64,000 bases of DNA from Prinsepia uniflora (taxonomy: Eukaryota > Streptophyta > Magnoliopsida > Rosales > Rosaceae): contig CM064873.1 of assembly GCA_032719365.1 (NCBI GenBank), forward strand, positions 33,023,742 to 33,087,741, read 5' to 3'. Position 1 is the first letter of the stretch. The number at the start of each line of letters is the position of its first letter. Below the pieces are notes generated by a model. It was not told the DNA's origin, ran no database searches, and was given only the letters and a program-made list of their open reading frames with translations. The position numbers and the translations under genes were made by a program. Shown here in pieces: positions 10,320-20,413 of this stretch.

Positions 10320-10716
10320 TGTCAAATAGATACTCCATAAAAAACAAAAAAATTATAAGAGGCAGATTAATCTGACAATAAACAAATACATGAAATCTAA
10401 TGCAGCAAAAATCTCAATATGTGAATTTGTGGCCGGTGGGTGCACGAAGAAATTAAGTTCTGCACACCCAGCAGGGATGCAAGCACTATATGCGCCAATC
10501 AGCATATTGTTATATGTGATTATAAAAGTTTCTTAAAGGTTACTATTTACAAGCATAAATCAAGCCTTATATAGGCAACCAATCATAAGTAAACAAGGAG
10601 CAATAAAATGTAACTTCCAAACCAAGAAAGAATTAGAACCAAATCTAGTAGTACGTAATCCAATTCCTAATTCAAAACCAAAAATCAATCCTTAATTAAG
10701 AAAATATTTTCCAACT
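10320..10716 (-). repeat. TRIM 5' LTR
   Basis: Right copy of the direct repeat. It starts TGTCAAATAGATACTCC beside the primer-binding-like sequence and ends TTTTCCAACT. Confidence 0.65.
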
Positions 10717-10721
10717 CATCA

Positions 10722-11292
10722 ATCTAAGGAACAAGAACTAATATTTATATATTCTATAATTGTTATTCCCTAAATTATCATTTTGAGATCATATTTGAAA
10801 TTTTTTAACTAAATTGGTGATCATGAAGTCATATAAATGTATCAATAATATTTTAGAAATAAGTTTCTTATGGTGTATTTAGTTTATACATATAAATAAT
10901 TAAATCATATCCAATTTAGTTGAATTTTTATAGAAATAATCTTGAATTCACATTCTAATTTTTTTTTTCATTTTGATTATGATTGAATATATAGAAAAAA
11001 AATAGCTATAAATATTATATAACAAATGGTATGTACCCCTCCTCGTGTCACTAACCAGCCAATATCTATTCCATTCGCATTGTCAATTGAGCTTGCTCGG
11101 AATAACCCCTTTGGCGAATGTGATCATACAGACCAAGTTTTCAGAAGGGATGTTTTCTTAATTACCACCTAAAATTTGTTGAAAAAAGCACCACCTTTTC
11201 TTCAAAACTCCCCCAACAATTTTTTATTTGTAAATCTACTTTAATAACCCACCAATTTTATTTGTAAGTAAGCTCATAATACACCCCTAGTT

Positions 11293-11334
<42 letters not shown>

Positions 11335-11440
11335 TCAACACAACCCCCATTTTCTCTTTGAAAACTCAGAGACCTTCAATCCCATAAACAACAATAAGCC
11401 CTTGAATGAGTAATTGAATTCCAAACACGACAAAAACCTA
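10722..11440. other. Unassigned AT-rich stretch
   Basis: No gene or element ends are recognisable. It is strongly AT-rich to about 11030. A more GC-balanced segment at 11035-11130 gives no recognisable peptide. A dinucleotide repeat follows at 11295-11332. Confidence 0.5.
11295..11332. repeat. (AT)n microsatellite
   Basis: An uninterrupted TA/AT dinucleotide run of about 38 bp. Confidence 0.9.
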
Positions 11441-11445
11441 GAAAC

Positions 11446-11622
11446 TGTTAAAGGAAACAAAATAAGTCAACGATACTAGCATACTGTGACTGAGAGCAAT
11501 TGTAGGGACTGATCAATCATACCTGTAATTAGTCATTTACCTAGTATAGACTTGATCTTCTGTATAAAGATAGAACACATGTAACAGTATTTGATCAATT
11601 GAATATATACCAAAATCTCATA
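11446..11622 (+). repeat. copia 5' LTR
   Basis: Begins TGTTAAAGGAAACAAAATAA and ends AAAATCTCATA, directly against the primer-binding site. Confidence 0.92.
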
Positions 11623-11634
11623 TGGTATCAGAGC
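11623..11634 (+). other. Primer-binding site of the copia element
   Basis: TGGTATCAGAGC, the standard site complementary to initiator Met-tRNA, adjoins the 5' LTR. Confidence 0.92.
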
Positions 11635-11720
11635 AAAACCAATTCTGGTGACCATATAGCCTACACACCTTCCGCCACAAACACATTAACCCCATAACCA
11701 AATCAAAGCAACCATCAACG

Positions 11721-12837
11721 ATGCAAAAACAACTGAGGTCTCAACTTTCTCAGACCCACTTACCTTACACCACTCAGACACACCAGGACTCACCCTAGTC
11801 AACGTATTGCTTGATGGTTGAGACTACGGACAATGGAGCCACTCCATGCGGCTTAGCCTCAGTGCCAAGAACAAACTTGGTCTGATTGATGGGTCAATCA
11901 AAGCACCACCAAAAAAAGATATCAAATACCCAATATGGCAACGATGTAACGACATGGTCCTATCATGGATTTTGCACTCAATTCAACCAGAAATCGCTGG
12001 GAGTGTTCTATACTCTGACACCGCTGCCGCTGTTTGGAATGACCTCAAGGATCGTTTTTTCCAGAGCAACGATTCACGAGTTTACCAAATTCGACAAGAA
12101 ATTGTCAAATTCCGCCAAGGACAATTATCTGTGACTGGGTACTACACCAAACTCAAATCTCTCTGGATGAGTTAGCGAACTATTATGCGCCTCTTTCCTG
12201 CAATTATGAAGGCTTGAAAGAACTTTCAGACCGAGAGGAGAAGGAGAGAGTAATGCAATTCTTGATGGGTTTAAATGATTCTTACTCTTTGATTCATGGC
12301 TCCATCTTGATGATGAGCCCACTTCCTGATACGCGGAAAGTTCATGGGTTGATCTTGCAACATGAACGGCAGTTGGAGCTGACCAGCCGCCATGAATCCC
12401 ACATCTCCCATGCAATGCAGTCCATGAAAACCGCACCTTCACCAGCAGATTCCTCAGACACGGCGGCCTCCTTAGCGACATCGGTCCGCGGTATATCAGG
12501 CAACTTTTCTCCTTACCAATCGCGCAAGTGCTCGTACTGTGATGGACTAGGTCACCGTGTTGATCGCTGCTTCTATTTAATCGGGTTTCCGGTTGGGCAT
12601 AAGTGGCACGGCAAGAATGTGCAGCCCAAGAACAAAAAATCAGCAAGGCAGGCTCATGCGGTTGATGCCACTAAGACTGAAAATACATGCCCACCTGTCA
12701 AAAATTCATCCACCGCCGGCCTAATGTTCACCAATGAGCAATACCAAGAGATTCTTGCTCTGCTCCGAAACAATAAGGGTAAAATTCACCATTTCCAAAT
12801 GCCACATGTATATTTACTCCCACTAGTAATATTGTGA
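11721..12837 (+). pseudogene. copia gag (broken)
   Basis: This is a capsid-type Gag of the UBN2 family. The N-terminal motif LLDG-DYGQWSHSMRLSLSAKNKLG spans about 11808-11880 with a TGA after LLDG. The middle region continues to 12175 with WQRCNDMVLSWI and VWNDLKDRF. It then shifts frame and continues from 12214 to 12837. A zinc knuckle, CSYCDGLGHRVDRC, lies at about 12530-12573 and has the CX2CX4HX4C pattern needed for RNA binding. The usual start region is also frame-shifted. The domain order is normal for plant copia; the product is not made as one protein. Confidence 0.88.
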
Positions 12838-13201
12838 CTGATGACACCTCACCCCCTTCCAATTGGATCGTGGATAGCAGTGCGACCGATCACATTTCAC
12901 ACACACTTCTTACCCATAACAAAATTCAATCCAAAATGATTTTGTTGGCTTACCTAATGGAGATCGAGCCACCATTGCGAATATTGGGTCACTTCAGTTA
13001 TCCCCTGATTTGTCACTTGATGGAGTACTACATGTGCCAAAATTTCATGTGAATTTATTGTCTGTGAGTAAATTGACTCATGCTTTAAGATGCTTTGTAA
13101 CCTTCCATCCCGATTTTTGTGTCGTGCAGGACGTGGAAACGAAAAGGAAGATTGGCCTGGGCAAACATTTTAATGGGCTATACTACCTGACCCCAAGCTA
13201 A
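12834..13201 (+). pseudogene. copia protease and pre-integrase region (broken)
   Basis: The aspartic protease active site appears as WIVDSSATDHIS near 12866-12900, where DSGA is expected; the glycine-to-serine change would probably damage the catalytic loop. The flap side and the segment LDGVLHVPKFHVNLLSVSKL (about 13013-13075) follow in a shifted frame. The GAG-pre-integrase zinc-binding stretch, ending GLYYLTPS at 13201, closes the block. Confidence 0.85.
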
Positions 13202-13204
13202 AAT

Positions 13205-14118
13205 CCTCACCTTGCCAACAATGTCACCCACACGACCGACCTTTGGCATCAAAGACTTGGCCACCCCTCTCATTCCCCTCTTCATTACCTCTCAAAAACT
13301 ATTCCTGAGATTATTTTTAATTCCGCTACTATTTGTGATGTATGCCCGTTGGCAAAGCAATCACGCTTGTCTTTCGGTTCTAGTTCCATCAAATCTAAGG
13401 CTCTTTTTGACTTAATTCATTGTGATGTATAGGGACCTCACAAATTCCAAACACATTCTGGGGCCCGTTATTTTTTAACTATCGTTGATGATTTTACTTA
13501 CTTCACATGGGTCCATCTTATGCATTTCAAATCTGACACCCAATCCTTGTTGAAATCCGTCTTTACTTGGGTCCAAACCCAGTTTAAATGTCATATCAAA
13601 ATCCTTCGTGCTGACAATAGTGGTGAATTTATCTCTTTACGCTCCTTTTTGGACGATCATGGCACTATTTTTCAGCATTTATGTGCATACACACGCCAAC
13701 AAAATGGTGTTGTTGAACACAAATATCGTAACCTTTTAAACATAGCACGCGCCTTGCATTTTCAAGCTAATGTTCCTTTACGTTTTTTGGGGTGATAGTG
13801 TCTTCACATCCTGCTACCTAATCAACCGTTTACCCACACCCTTACTTTCCCATATATCACCCTATGAACTTTTACATGGCCAACCACCCTCTTACAATCA
13901 TCTTCACATTTCGGGAGTTTATGTTATGCTACCAATCTTCACCCCACCCACAAATTCGACACTCGTGCCCACCGGTGCAGTTTTCTTGGGTATCTACTTG
14001 GCCAAAAGGGTTACACTTTATATGACCTTACTACCCACAAGATTTCACCTCTAGGGATGTCATCTTCTATGAACATTCTTTTCCCTTTACTGCATTTCCA
14101 ACCGAAAGCCAAGAAGAC
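13205..14118 (+). pseudogene. copia integrase (broken, 3' end cut by solo LTR)
   Basis: The HHCC region is recognisable from TDLWHQRLGHPS (about 13235) to CPLAKQS near 13348. The catalytic core shows the first acidic motif around 13410-13430, the RADNSGEF motif near 13610 and the QNGVVEHKYRNLLNIARAL motif near 13700, with H instead of the usual R after E. Frames change after 13415 and at about 13790. The integrase C-terminal sequence runs to 14118, where the solo LTR starts. Confidence 0.85.
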
Positions 14119-17100
14119 TGTCAGGACCCACCCCGGTTTCACCCCGAAACCCGAGGTAAATCCTGCTCCCGTCTGACTCCCCGACACAAAACTCAAGTAC
14201 AACTCACTTAAAAACCACCCAAAACTCAGTCAGACGCAGAAGAAACTATATAAAATATACCGAAGTTAAAGTTTACAGAGCATAGTACGAAATACAAGGA
14301 AATAAAAACCGATAATAATTACACGCACGCGGAAAGACTTTAAACCATTCCGTGACTTCTATGCCTCGGACACTGCCTCGACGTCAAGACCCCGCGCTAA
14401 CTCCACAACCAAGAGGGCAAGTTAAAAACAAGGGTGTGAGTGGACCATAATAAAAGAAAAGTTCTAAAACCATTTATTAGAAAACCAAGTTTCACCCTCC
14501 GTTTTGAAAACCACATGCATAACCCAGTTATCAGAACAGTTATAAACCAAATCACATCATAAGAAACAGAAACACTATAAAACAGTTAGAAGAAAAACCA
14601 CAGCCTGTGAATCATAAAATCGTGTCATAAACCATGAACATGAAGTCATCATTTTCCGATCAAACCTGCTGGACCTATCCGAGTCTTTAAACTCCCGAGT
14701 CTTTAAACTCAATCCAGGCCTTAATAATATCCGAGTCTTTAAACTCTCGAGTCTTTAAACTCAAAGGCCTACGGGGGAAAATCAATATATCCGAGTCTTT
14801 AAACTCCCGAGTCTTTAAACTCAATCCGGGCCCGTCCTCCGTCAATCAATATCCGGGTCTTTAAACCCAATAACCAGATCCAGCAAATCCAATCAAAACC
14901 AGTTAAAAACCATTCCCGTATGCACGTCCAAACCAGAATCCGAAATCACCGGTCCGATGCCCTTCTAGCATCCGGAACCGTCATTCCGAACCCAAATCCG
15001 GAATCCACTTTTCCACTTGGAAACCAACCCTTTTTCCGAAATCCATTTCTAAAACCGAAAACCATTAATCATCGAAAGTATGTTCCAAAATCCCTTTATA
15101 ATCATTGAAAACCACTTATCATTTGAAATCCCAAAACCATAGCATCAATGTCAAAATTCAAAGCTTCCTCGTAAAACGTGCTAAAAATCGATTTCCTCGA
15201 AAAACGTGTAATAATGTAAAACCAACCGAAACATATTCGATAAACATAGAAGTATGCTTAAAACCACAACACAATTATAGAAAACAGTTATGCATGCTCG
15301 AGTTTAAGGAAAGGGTCCACTCACAGTACCGAGCCCTCAATCGCGTCCCGAACGTCCAGAACGTTCCTCGGCTTCCTCGGGAAGTCTCGATCCTGTCAAC
15401 AACCACCAAATTACGTCACTAACACGTCTACGAAAGTTCACCTAAATTCCCTCAAAACTCCCCGAATCAAAAGCGTAATAACCCGGGACCCTAAACCTTC
15501 ACCCTCGCGAAACTAAACTCAAACGACGTCCGCACAACCCGAAACCACTTCCATTGAACTCAACACAACTCCTGGACCAAAAACCATGTTGATCGTTTTC
15601 CCCATCGCGGCCGCACGCGCCCCCACGCGCAGCCCAAAGTGGTTGCGCGTGGCCCTCACGCGCCAGCTACAGTGCACCTTCAACCTCGAGCAGACCCGGT
15701 TCAGCACAGTAGTCTGCAACTTGAACCGGCGTCAGCGGTTCACCGCCGTGCCTGCACCAATACCCTCCCTTTCTTCACCATTCTCATCGTCCAGTCCTAG
15801 GCTATCTTTTCCCCAACTCCAAACACCTCGACACAGCCCTGTACTTGTCGACTGAACTCGAAACCAGACGGCCCAATAGCCCCTGTTTTCCTTCCCGGCC
15901 ACCCAGCTCACCTCCCTTCACGGTGGCTACACCAAACTCTTCCCTGGACCTTTCTAAGCCTAACCCGACTCACCTTGACCGTCGACTCAACCCCACACGT
16001 CACGACTTCCCGTTTGAACATCACGGCAAAACAGAGCACACAGGTACTCTTTGTCGTGCCAACCGCCACCGTGCGCTCCCCGTCACGGCAACACACTCAG
16101 ACGATTCCTAGGACCTCCAGGAGTCTCACCCTAACCTCCAAATCCTTCGACTCTAGCCCTAGGTCCACGACTTTTGAATTGAAACAAATGAGAAAAACAG
16201 GGGAATCGGGTATACCTTCGATTCTTCCTCCGCCGTCTGCACCGCCGTGTACCACGGTGTCCAACAAGTCCTCTGCACTCGTCCCAGCCTCCTTTTGACT
16301 TGAATTGAGCCACCTCACGGCACAACCACCGTCTCTGTCTCACCGTCTCTCTGTTTTCCCAGAAAACTCAGCCTCACCAACCACCGTGTCTCCGTGCACG
16401 ATCTCGGTCCCAAACTCGATCATCAACCTCCTTTCTTCTTCCTTTCACCCTCACAACTCACCAGACTCACCAACCTACACGATTACCTTCTCAATTTCTC
16501 TCAATTCCTCCCTCTGTTTCACTCTGGTTGAAGAACACACACACACGGGCACGATTTAAGTCGCAAATAATTGGACCCGTGCACAAGTGTGTAGAACCCA
16601 CTACACACTTGCCACATGTCACCAATCTGCCCATGCCTTCACCATCTGGCCCAATCTCAGCCATCCACTTTGCCCTCTCTGTGCACAAATCCCCAGATAA
16701 CCAAAAGACCAAATTACCCTTCTTTTTAACTCAAATTTACGGTTATGCCACTGACTTCCTAGACCCGTAACTCCCACATCGTATATCCAATGAATACGTG
16801 CCGCCTGTCATCGAACTCAGGACGACAAGAGCTATCTAACGGTCTTAGGTCAACATACCAAAACCCGTTCGTACAAAAAGTCAACTTTTTCCCCCTTACT
16901 TTAGCCAAATTACGGTTATGCCCCCAACCTTCCGAACATCATAACTCCCTCCTCGGATGTCGGAATCGGGCGTGCCACCTGCCTACGGATTCGTGACGTC
17001 CTAACCCACGTCCTAGTCACCGGTCAAAGTCCACGAGACTACCCGAACTAAAGGTCAACCTTTTTCCTGAACTAGGGGCAAAATCGTCATTCTAGGCTAA

Positions 17101-17192
17101 CGACTTTATCGGGACCAACTAACCACCGATTAAGCTCACTAATCCCATCTTGATCACTCTAATAAACCCAACTCTAGGGACGGGTTGTTACA
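14119..17192 (-). mobile_element. Solo LTR S3 (3074 bp) inside the copia element; target duplication AAGAC
   Basis: The plus strand begins TGTCAGGACCCACCCC and ends GACGGGTTGTTACA. The perfect 5-bp direct repeats AAGAC lie at 14114-14118 and 17193-17197. It has no coding interior. It carries the GAGTCTTTAAACTC array (14690-14870) and the inverted pair GTGAGTGGAC (14437) / GTCCACTCAC (15315). Its open frames, including those at 15586-16559, are repeated-sequence shadows without recognisable domains. Confidence 0.93.
14690..14872. repeat. GAGTCTTTAAACTC / GGGTCTTTAAACCC array (S3)
   Basis: Seven modules are visible. Six are GAGTCTTTAAACTC in three close pairs, and one is GGGTCTTTAAACCC. The outer four bases pair (GAGT/ACTC or GGGT/ACCC) and change together. 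Confidence 0.85.
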
Positions 17193-17197
17193 AAGAC

Positions 17198-17720
17198 ACT
17201 CCCACTTTACTTTTTTCGCATGATGAGCCCATACCTGGTAATGCTAGTCCAATCCACCCGGCCCAAACCTCCTTTTCTTCTTCTTCGGATTCTCCTTCCC
17301 ACTCCACCCCTCACTCTGATCCATCTGATTCTGTCTTCGTAGAACCCATCCCCTCTCTCGTCCCCAATTCCTTCTCCCCGCTCTCCATCGCACCTTCTTC
17401 CATGTCCCCATCACTGCGTCGTCTCCTCTGTAGGACGTCGCGCCCCCTCCTTCGCACCAGACACTTTCACCCCCATCTCTCCTTCGCCTCAACCGATCTC
17501 TCATCCTCCCGCCCCAATTTGCAAATTCAGTCGGCCCTCCCACCTATTTACATGACTACTCCACCCATCATGCTGCCTTGATGCTTCCTGGTGCTCTCTC
17601 GTCTCTTCATCCACGTCTGGCACCAGGCACCCACTATCGAGGTATGTCTCTTATTCTCATCTTTCTTCTACTCACCATCACTTTGTCCACCAAATTTCTC
17701 ATCTTGTTGAACTAGAGAAC
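17198..17720 (+). pseudogene. copia integrase-RT linker region (broken)
   Basis: This stretch follows the S3 insertion and continues the copia polyprotein between integrase and RT. It is low-complexity, with many Ser and Pro codons, as such linkers usually are. The open frame 17150-17581 starts inside the solo LTR, so its first codons are not part of the element. Confidence 0.6.
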
Positions 17721-17721
17721 T

Positions 17722-18670
17722 ATGATCAAGCCAGTTAGGACCCACGTTGGGTTGAAGCCATGGCTTCTGAACTCCAGGCACTTGACGACAATCACACATG
17801 GTCCATGGTTCCTCTGCCCCCTAGCCATCGCCCCATCGGTTGCAAATAGGTGTTCAAGCTCAAATACAACTATGATGGCTCAATTGAACGTCATAAGGCC
17901 CGGCTTATGGCCAAGGGCTTTACTCAGCGAGCCGACATCGACTACAAAGACACCTTTGCTCTCGTTGCCAAGCTCATTAATGTCTGTACTCTTTTAGCCA
18001 TTGATGCTATTCAGGATTGGCCTCTCCACCAAATGGATGTCCAAAACGCCTTCCTCCATGGTGACCTCGAGGAGGAAGTCTACATGCTGCCGTTGCCCGG
18101 GTTCCGTCGACAGGGGGAGAACATTGTTTGTCGACTCCACAAATCTTTGTATGGGCTCAAACAAGCATCACGCAGCTGGTTTCAGCGGTATTCTTCCACC
18201 ATTAAAGACTTGGGTTTCCATCAATCGCAGGCAGATTACTCGTTATTCACCCATATTCAAGGTACTTCTATTACTGTGGTGCTACTGTATGTGGATGACA
18301 TGGTTATAACAGGCAACAGTGAGAAGGAAATTCAGTCCCTCAAAATTTTACTTGGCAATTGTTTTAAAATCAAGGATTTGGGTCCCTTGAAATATTTTCT
18401 TGGTATTGAGGTTGCTCATTCTAAGGCTGGTATTTCAATTAATCAACGAAAGTACACATTGGATATATTGGAGAGTGGAGGTTTACTTGGAGCCATGCCG
18501 GCTAAAGTCCCTATGGAACCAGACTTGGCTCTTTCCTCCACAAGCAGTGCACCCCTCAAAGATCCCACACGCTTTTGAAGACTAATTGGGAAACTCATAT
18601 ATCTCACAATTACTACGCCAGAAATCACATTCGCAGTAAACAACCTCAGCCAATTCATGTAAGAGCCCAA
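17722..18670 (+). pseudogene. copia reverse transcriptase (broken)
   Basis: The RT2 domain begins near 17748 with WVEAMASELQALDDN in one frame. It continues from 17850 to 18578 in another with MDVQNAFLHGDLEEEVYM (about 18033-18087), SLYGLKQASRSWF and the catalytic LLYVDDMVITG (about 18283-18315). KDLGPLKYFLGIEVA follows near 18374. The YVDD box is intact. The frame ends at a TGA at 18576-18578, after DPTRF, with RT/RNase H homology continuing beyond it. Confidence 0.9.
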
Positions 18671-19240
18671 GCTGCACCACCTTAAGGCAGCTCATCGCCT
18701 CCTTCATTACCTTAAGCAAGCCTCAGGACAAGGATTATTGTTTTGCTCTGAAAATTAATTCAACTTAGTTGGGTTTTGTGATGCCGATTGGGCAAAGTGT
18801 CCTATTACCCAGCGGTCTATAACTGGCTACTGCATATTCCTTGGCAATTTGCTTATATCATGGAAAAGCAAGAAGCAGTATACCGTAACTAGATCCTCAG
18901 CTGAAGCAGAGTATCGATCCATGGCTGCAGCCACTTGTGAACTTACGTGGTTAAGATACTTGTTGAGAGACTTATGCGTAGCTCATCCAAAGCCAGCAAG
19001 CTTGTTCTGTGACAATCAAGTTGCCCTTCACATTGCAGCAACCCAGTCTATCATGAGAAAACCAAGCACATAGAACTGGATTTCCATACAGTCCGTGAAA
19101 GAATTCAGCGAAAAGAAATTCAGACAGCGTATGTGCCCATAGGTAGACAAGTTGCTGATCTATTCACCAAGCCTCTAAGGGCACCCACCTTCCATGCACT
19201 CCTTCGCAAGTTGAGTGTGATTGATTTGCACACTCCAACT
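18671..19240 (+). pseudogene. copia RNase H region (broken)
   Basis: Recognisable segments are HHLKAAHRLLHYLKQASGQG near 18675, the CDADWAKCP motif near 18780, SWKSKKQYTVTRSSAEAEY near 18860 and DNQVALHIAATQS near 19010. The acidic residues of RNase H (D of CDADW, E of AEAEY, D of CDNQ) are present. Stops and a frameshift near 19055 break it. The purine tract and 3' LTR follow. Confidence 0.88.
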
Positions 19241-19250
19241 TGAGGGGGAG
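19240..19250 (+). other. Polypurine tract of the copia element
   Basis: TTGAGGGGGAG immediately precedes the 3' LTR, the normal plus-strand priming site. Confidence 0.88.
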
Positions 19251-19427
19251 TGTTAAAGGAAACAAAATAAGTCAACGATACTACCATACTGTGACTGAGA
19301 GAAATTGTAGGGACTGATCAATCATACCTGTAATTAGTCATTTACATAGTATAGATTTGATCTTCTATCTAATGATAAAACACATGTAACAATATTTGAT
19401 CAATTGAATATATACCAAAATCTCATA
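19251..19427 (+). repeat. copia 3' LTR
   Basis: Starts TGTTAAAGGAAACAAAATAA and ends AAAATCTCATA, matching the 5' LTR apart from about nine substitutions counted by eye. Confidence 0.92.
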
Positions 19428-19432
19428 GAAAC

Positions 19433-19904
19433 CATCTACTGTTTCATTCTATGCATGTTATGTTATCCATTCTTTCCAAAAGGTGTGCCACTAATGAAAA
19501 TCTCATCGATTTGGTGGGCGGACCAAGTCTCCATTTTTTGAATGTTTTTTGGGTTATCGAATTTGGATTTCAAAAATCACTTTCACTACACGAATTGAAA
19601 ATGACAATGTGAAAAACAAGGGTGGGAAGTGGCCCTTTCTTCCATGGATATCAAGTGAGACCCAATATTTAAACTGGTGGATAGTTATTGAACATGCTTT
19701 TAACTTCTTATAAAGTTTTACTTAATGAAATTAACTTCTTAGAAATACTAAAATTACTTCTTAAAAATACTAAAATTACTAATGTATTTTTGCATGGATA
19801 ACAAGAAAGTTATATATTTGAGTATATTCGATACTTTTTCCAAACAATGAAACAAGTAATAATTAATTTCCTCCCAAACAAAATTTTCATTTTGAAAATT
19901 GAAA
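19433..19904. other. Intergenic, no feature recognised
   Basis: AT-rich sequence with no recognisable coding or element ends. It has a short local duplication, AAATACTAAAATTACT, at about 19742-19779. Confidence 0.5.
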
Positions 19905-20334
19905 TCATTCTCGAGGTTTAAAGATTTTACAGATCTGGTCAACCGTCTTCACATTAATCAGATCTGCAACTCTTTGGAACATTTGATTCTTCAAATCATT
20001 AACGCAATGAAAGCTTGCAGTGCATAGAAGATCAATGACAACGTCGGCTTGCTTCAATTGCTCAGAAAATCCAGCCTCCCACCCTCCGAGGAGTTTTACG
20101 GTGTCCGCGGAGGTTTTAGTACCTTGAGCAGCACGCTTCTTGCACCACTCTATCACCATTGCTAGGGTTTTCGATTTCACGTTTGGCATTGGAATCACAT
20201 GATTCACACCAATGACTTTCACTAGGTTTTTTATGGGTTCTGACACAGCCGCCCCGGCCAGCTTCTTCCATTTCGAATACTTTGTTATCGGAGCTCCTCA
20301 ATCTCACAACCCTACTCGGTTTCTCCGGCTACAT
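19905..20334 (-). pseudogene. SKP1-like (ASK) gene, intronless, broken N-terminus
   Basis: SKP1 is the adaptor that links cullin-1 to F-box proteins in SCF ubiquitin ligases. The open 113-codon part (19905-20246) shows the SKP1 order: a VIPMPNVKSKTLAMVIEWC segment like the end of the POZ fold, an acidic WEAGF segment near the middle, a QADVVIDLLCTASF helix, and C-terminal QRVADLINVKTVDQI. In a different frame upstream, VVRLRSSDNKVFEMEE (about 20265-20318) matches the SKP1 start. The candidate ATG at 20332-20334 is followed at once by TAG, and a frameshift lies near 20255-20268, so a full protein cannot be made. No introns are seen. Plant SKP1-like families contain many divergent copies, so this is probably a decayed retro- or tandem copy. 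Confidence 0.75.
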
Positions 20335-20371
20335 GGTAATTAATAACTTGTAGGTAACGGGATAGTTCTGA

Positions 20372-20380
<9 letters not shown>

Positions 20381-20409
<29 letters not shown>
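20381..20409. repeat. (TA)n microsatellite
   Basis: About 29 bp of TA dinucleotides following a poly-A tract, upstream of the SKP1-like pseudogene. Confidence 0.9.

Positions 20410-20413
<4 letters not shown>

Larger units (their letters stand above)
9565..10716 (-). mobile_element. TRIM-like non-autonomous LTR element, target duplication CATCA
   Basis: Two direct repeats, 9565-9986 and 10320-10716, are clearly related: both carry the same order of TTTGTGG, AGGGATGCAAGCAC, TTTCTTAA, ACAAGCATAA, TATATAG and CAACCAATCATAAGTAAAC. Between them lie only about 333 bp. The minus-strand order is LTR, then TGGTATCAAAACAG (10306-10319, primer-binding-like), a short non-coding interior, a GATAGGGGA purine tract (9987-9995), and LTR. 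CATCA at 9560-9564 is repeated at 10717-10721. No Gag or Pol is present, so it would depend on an autonomous partner. Both outer terminal dinucleotides appear mutated (TA and CT instead of TG and CA). Confidence 0.7.
11446..19427 (+). mobile_element. Ty1/copia retrotransposon, both LTRs, decayed coding region
   Basis: LTRs of 177 bp (11446-11622 and 19251-19427) flank a primer-binding site, gag, protease, integrase, RT, RNase H and a purine tract in copia order. GAAAC at 11441-11445 recurs at 19428-19432. These repeats place the LTR end at ...CTCATA, not the usual CA. By eye the LTRs differ at about nine of 177 positions, so the insertion is not recent. A 3.1-kb solo LTR (14119-17192) lies between integrase and RT; without it the element is about 4.9 kb. 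Stops and frameshifts affect nearly every domain, so it cannot move on its own. The short LTR and RT motifs suggest the Ale/Retrofit side of copia. Confidence 0.93.

Noticed and set aside
14690..14872. Regular short repeats that at first look like a CRISPR array
   Set aside because: The repeats are 14 nt with unequal, related gaps, recur at the same place in several LTRs, and the setting is plant nuclear DNA with retrotransposons. No cas-like gene is present.
15586..16559. Overlapping open frames in a GC-rich part of S3
   Set aside because: They overlap in several frames on both strands, contain Ser/Pro/Arg-rich low-complexity peptide, and lie in a non-coding LTR region also present, without frame conservation, in S4 (46720-47503).
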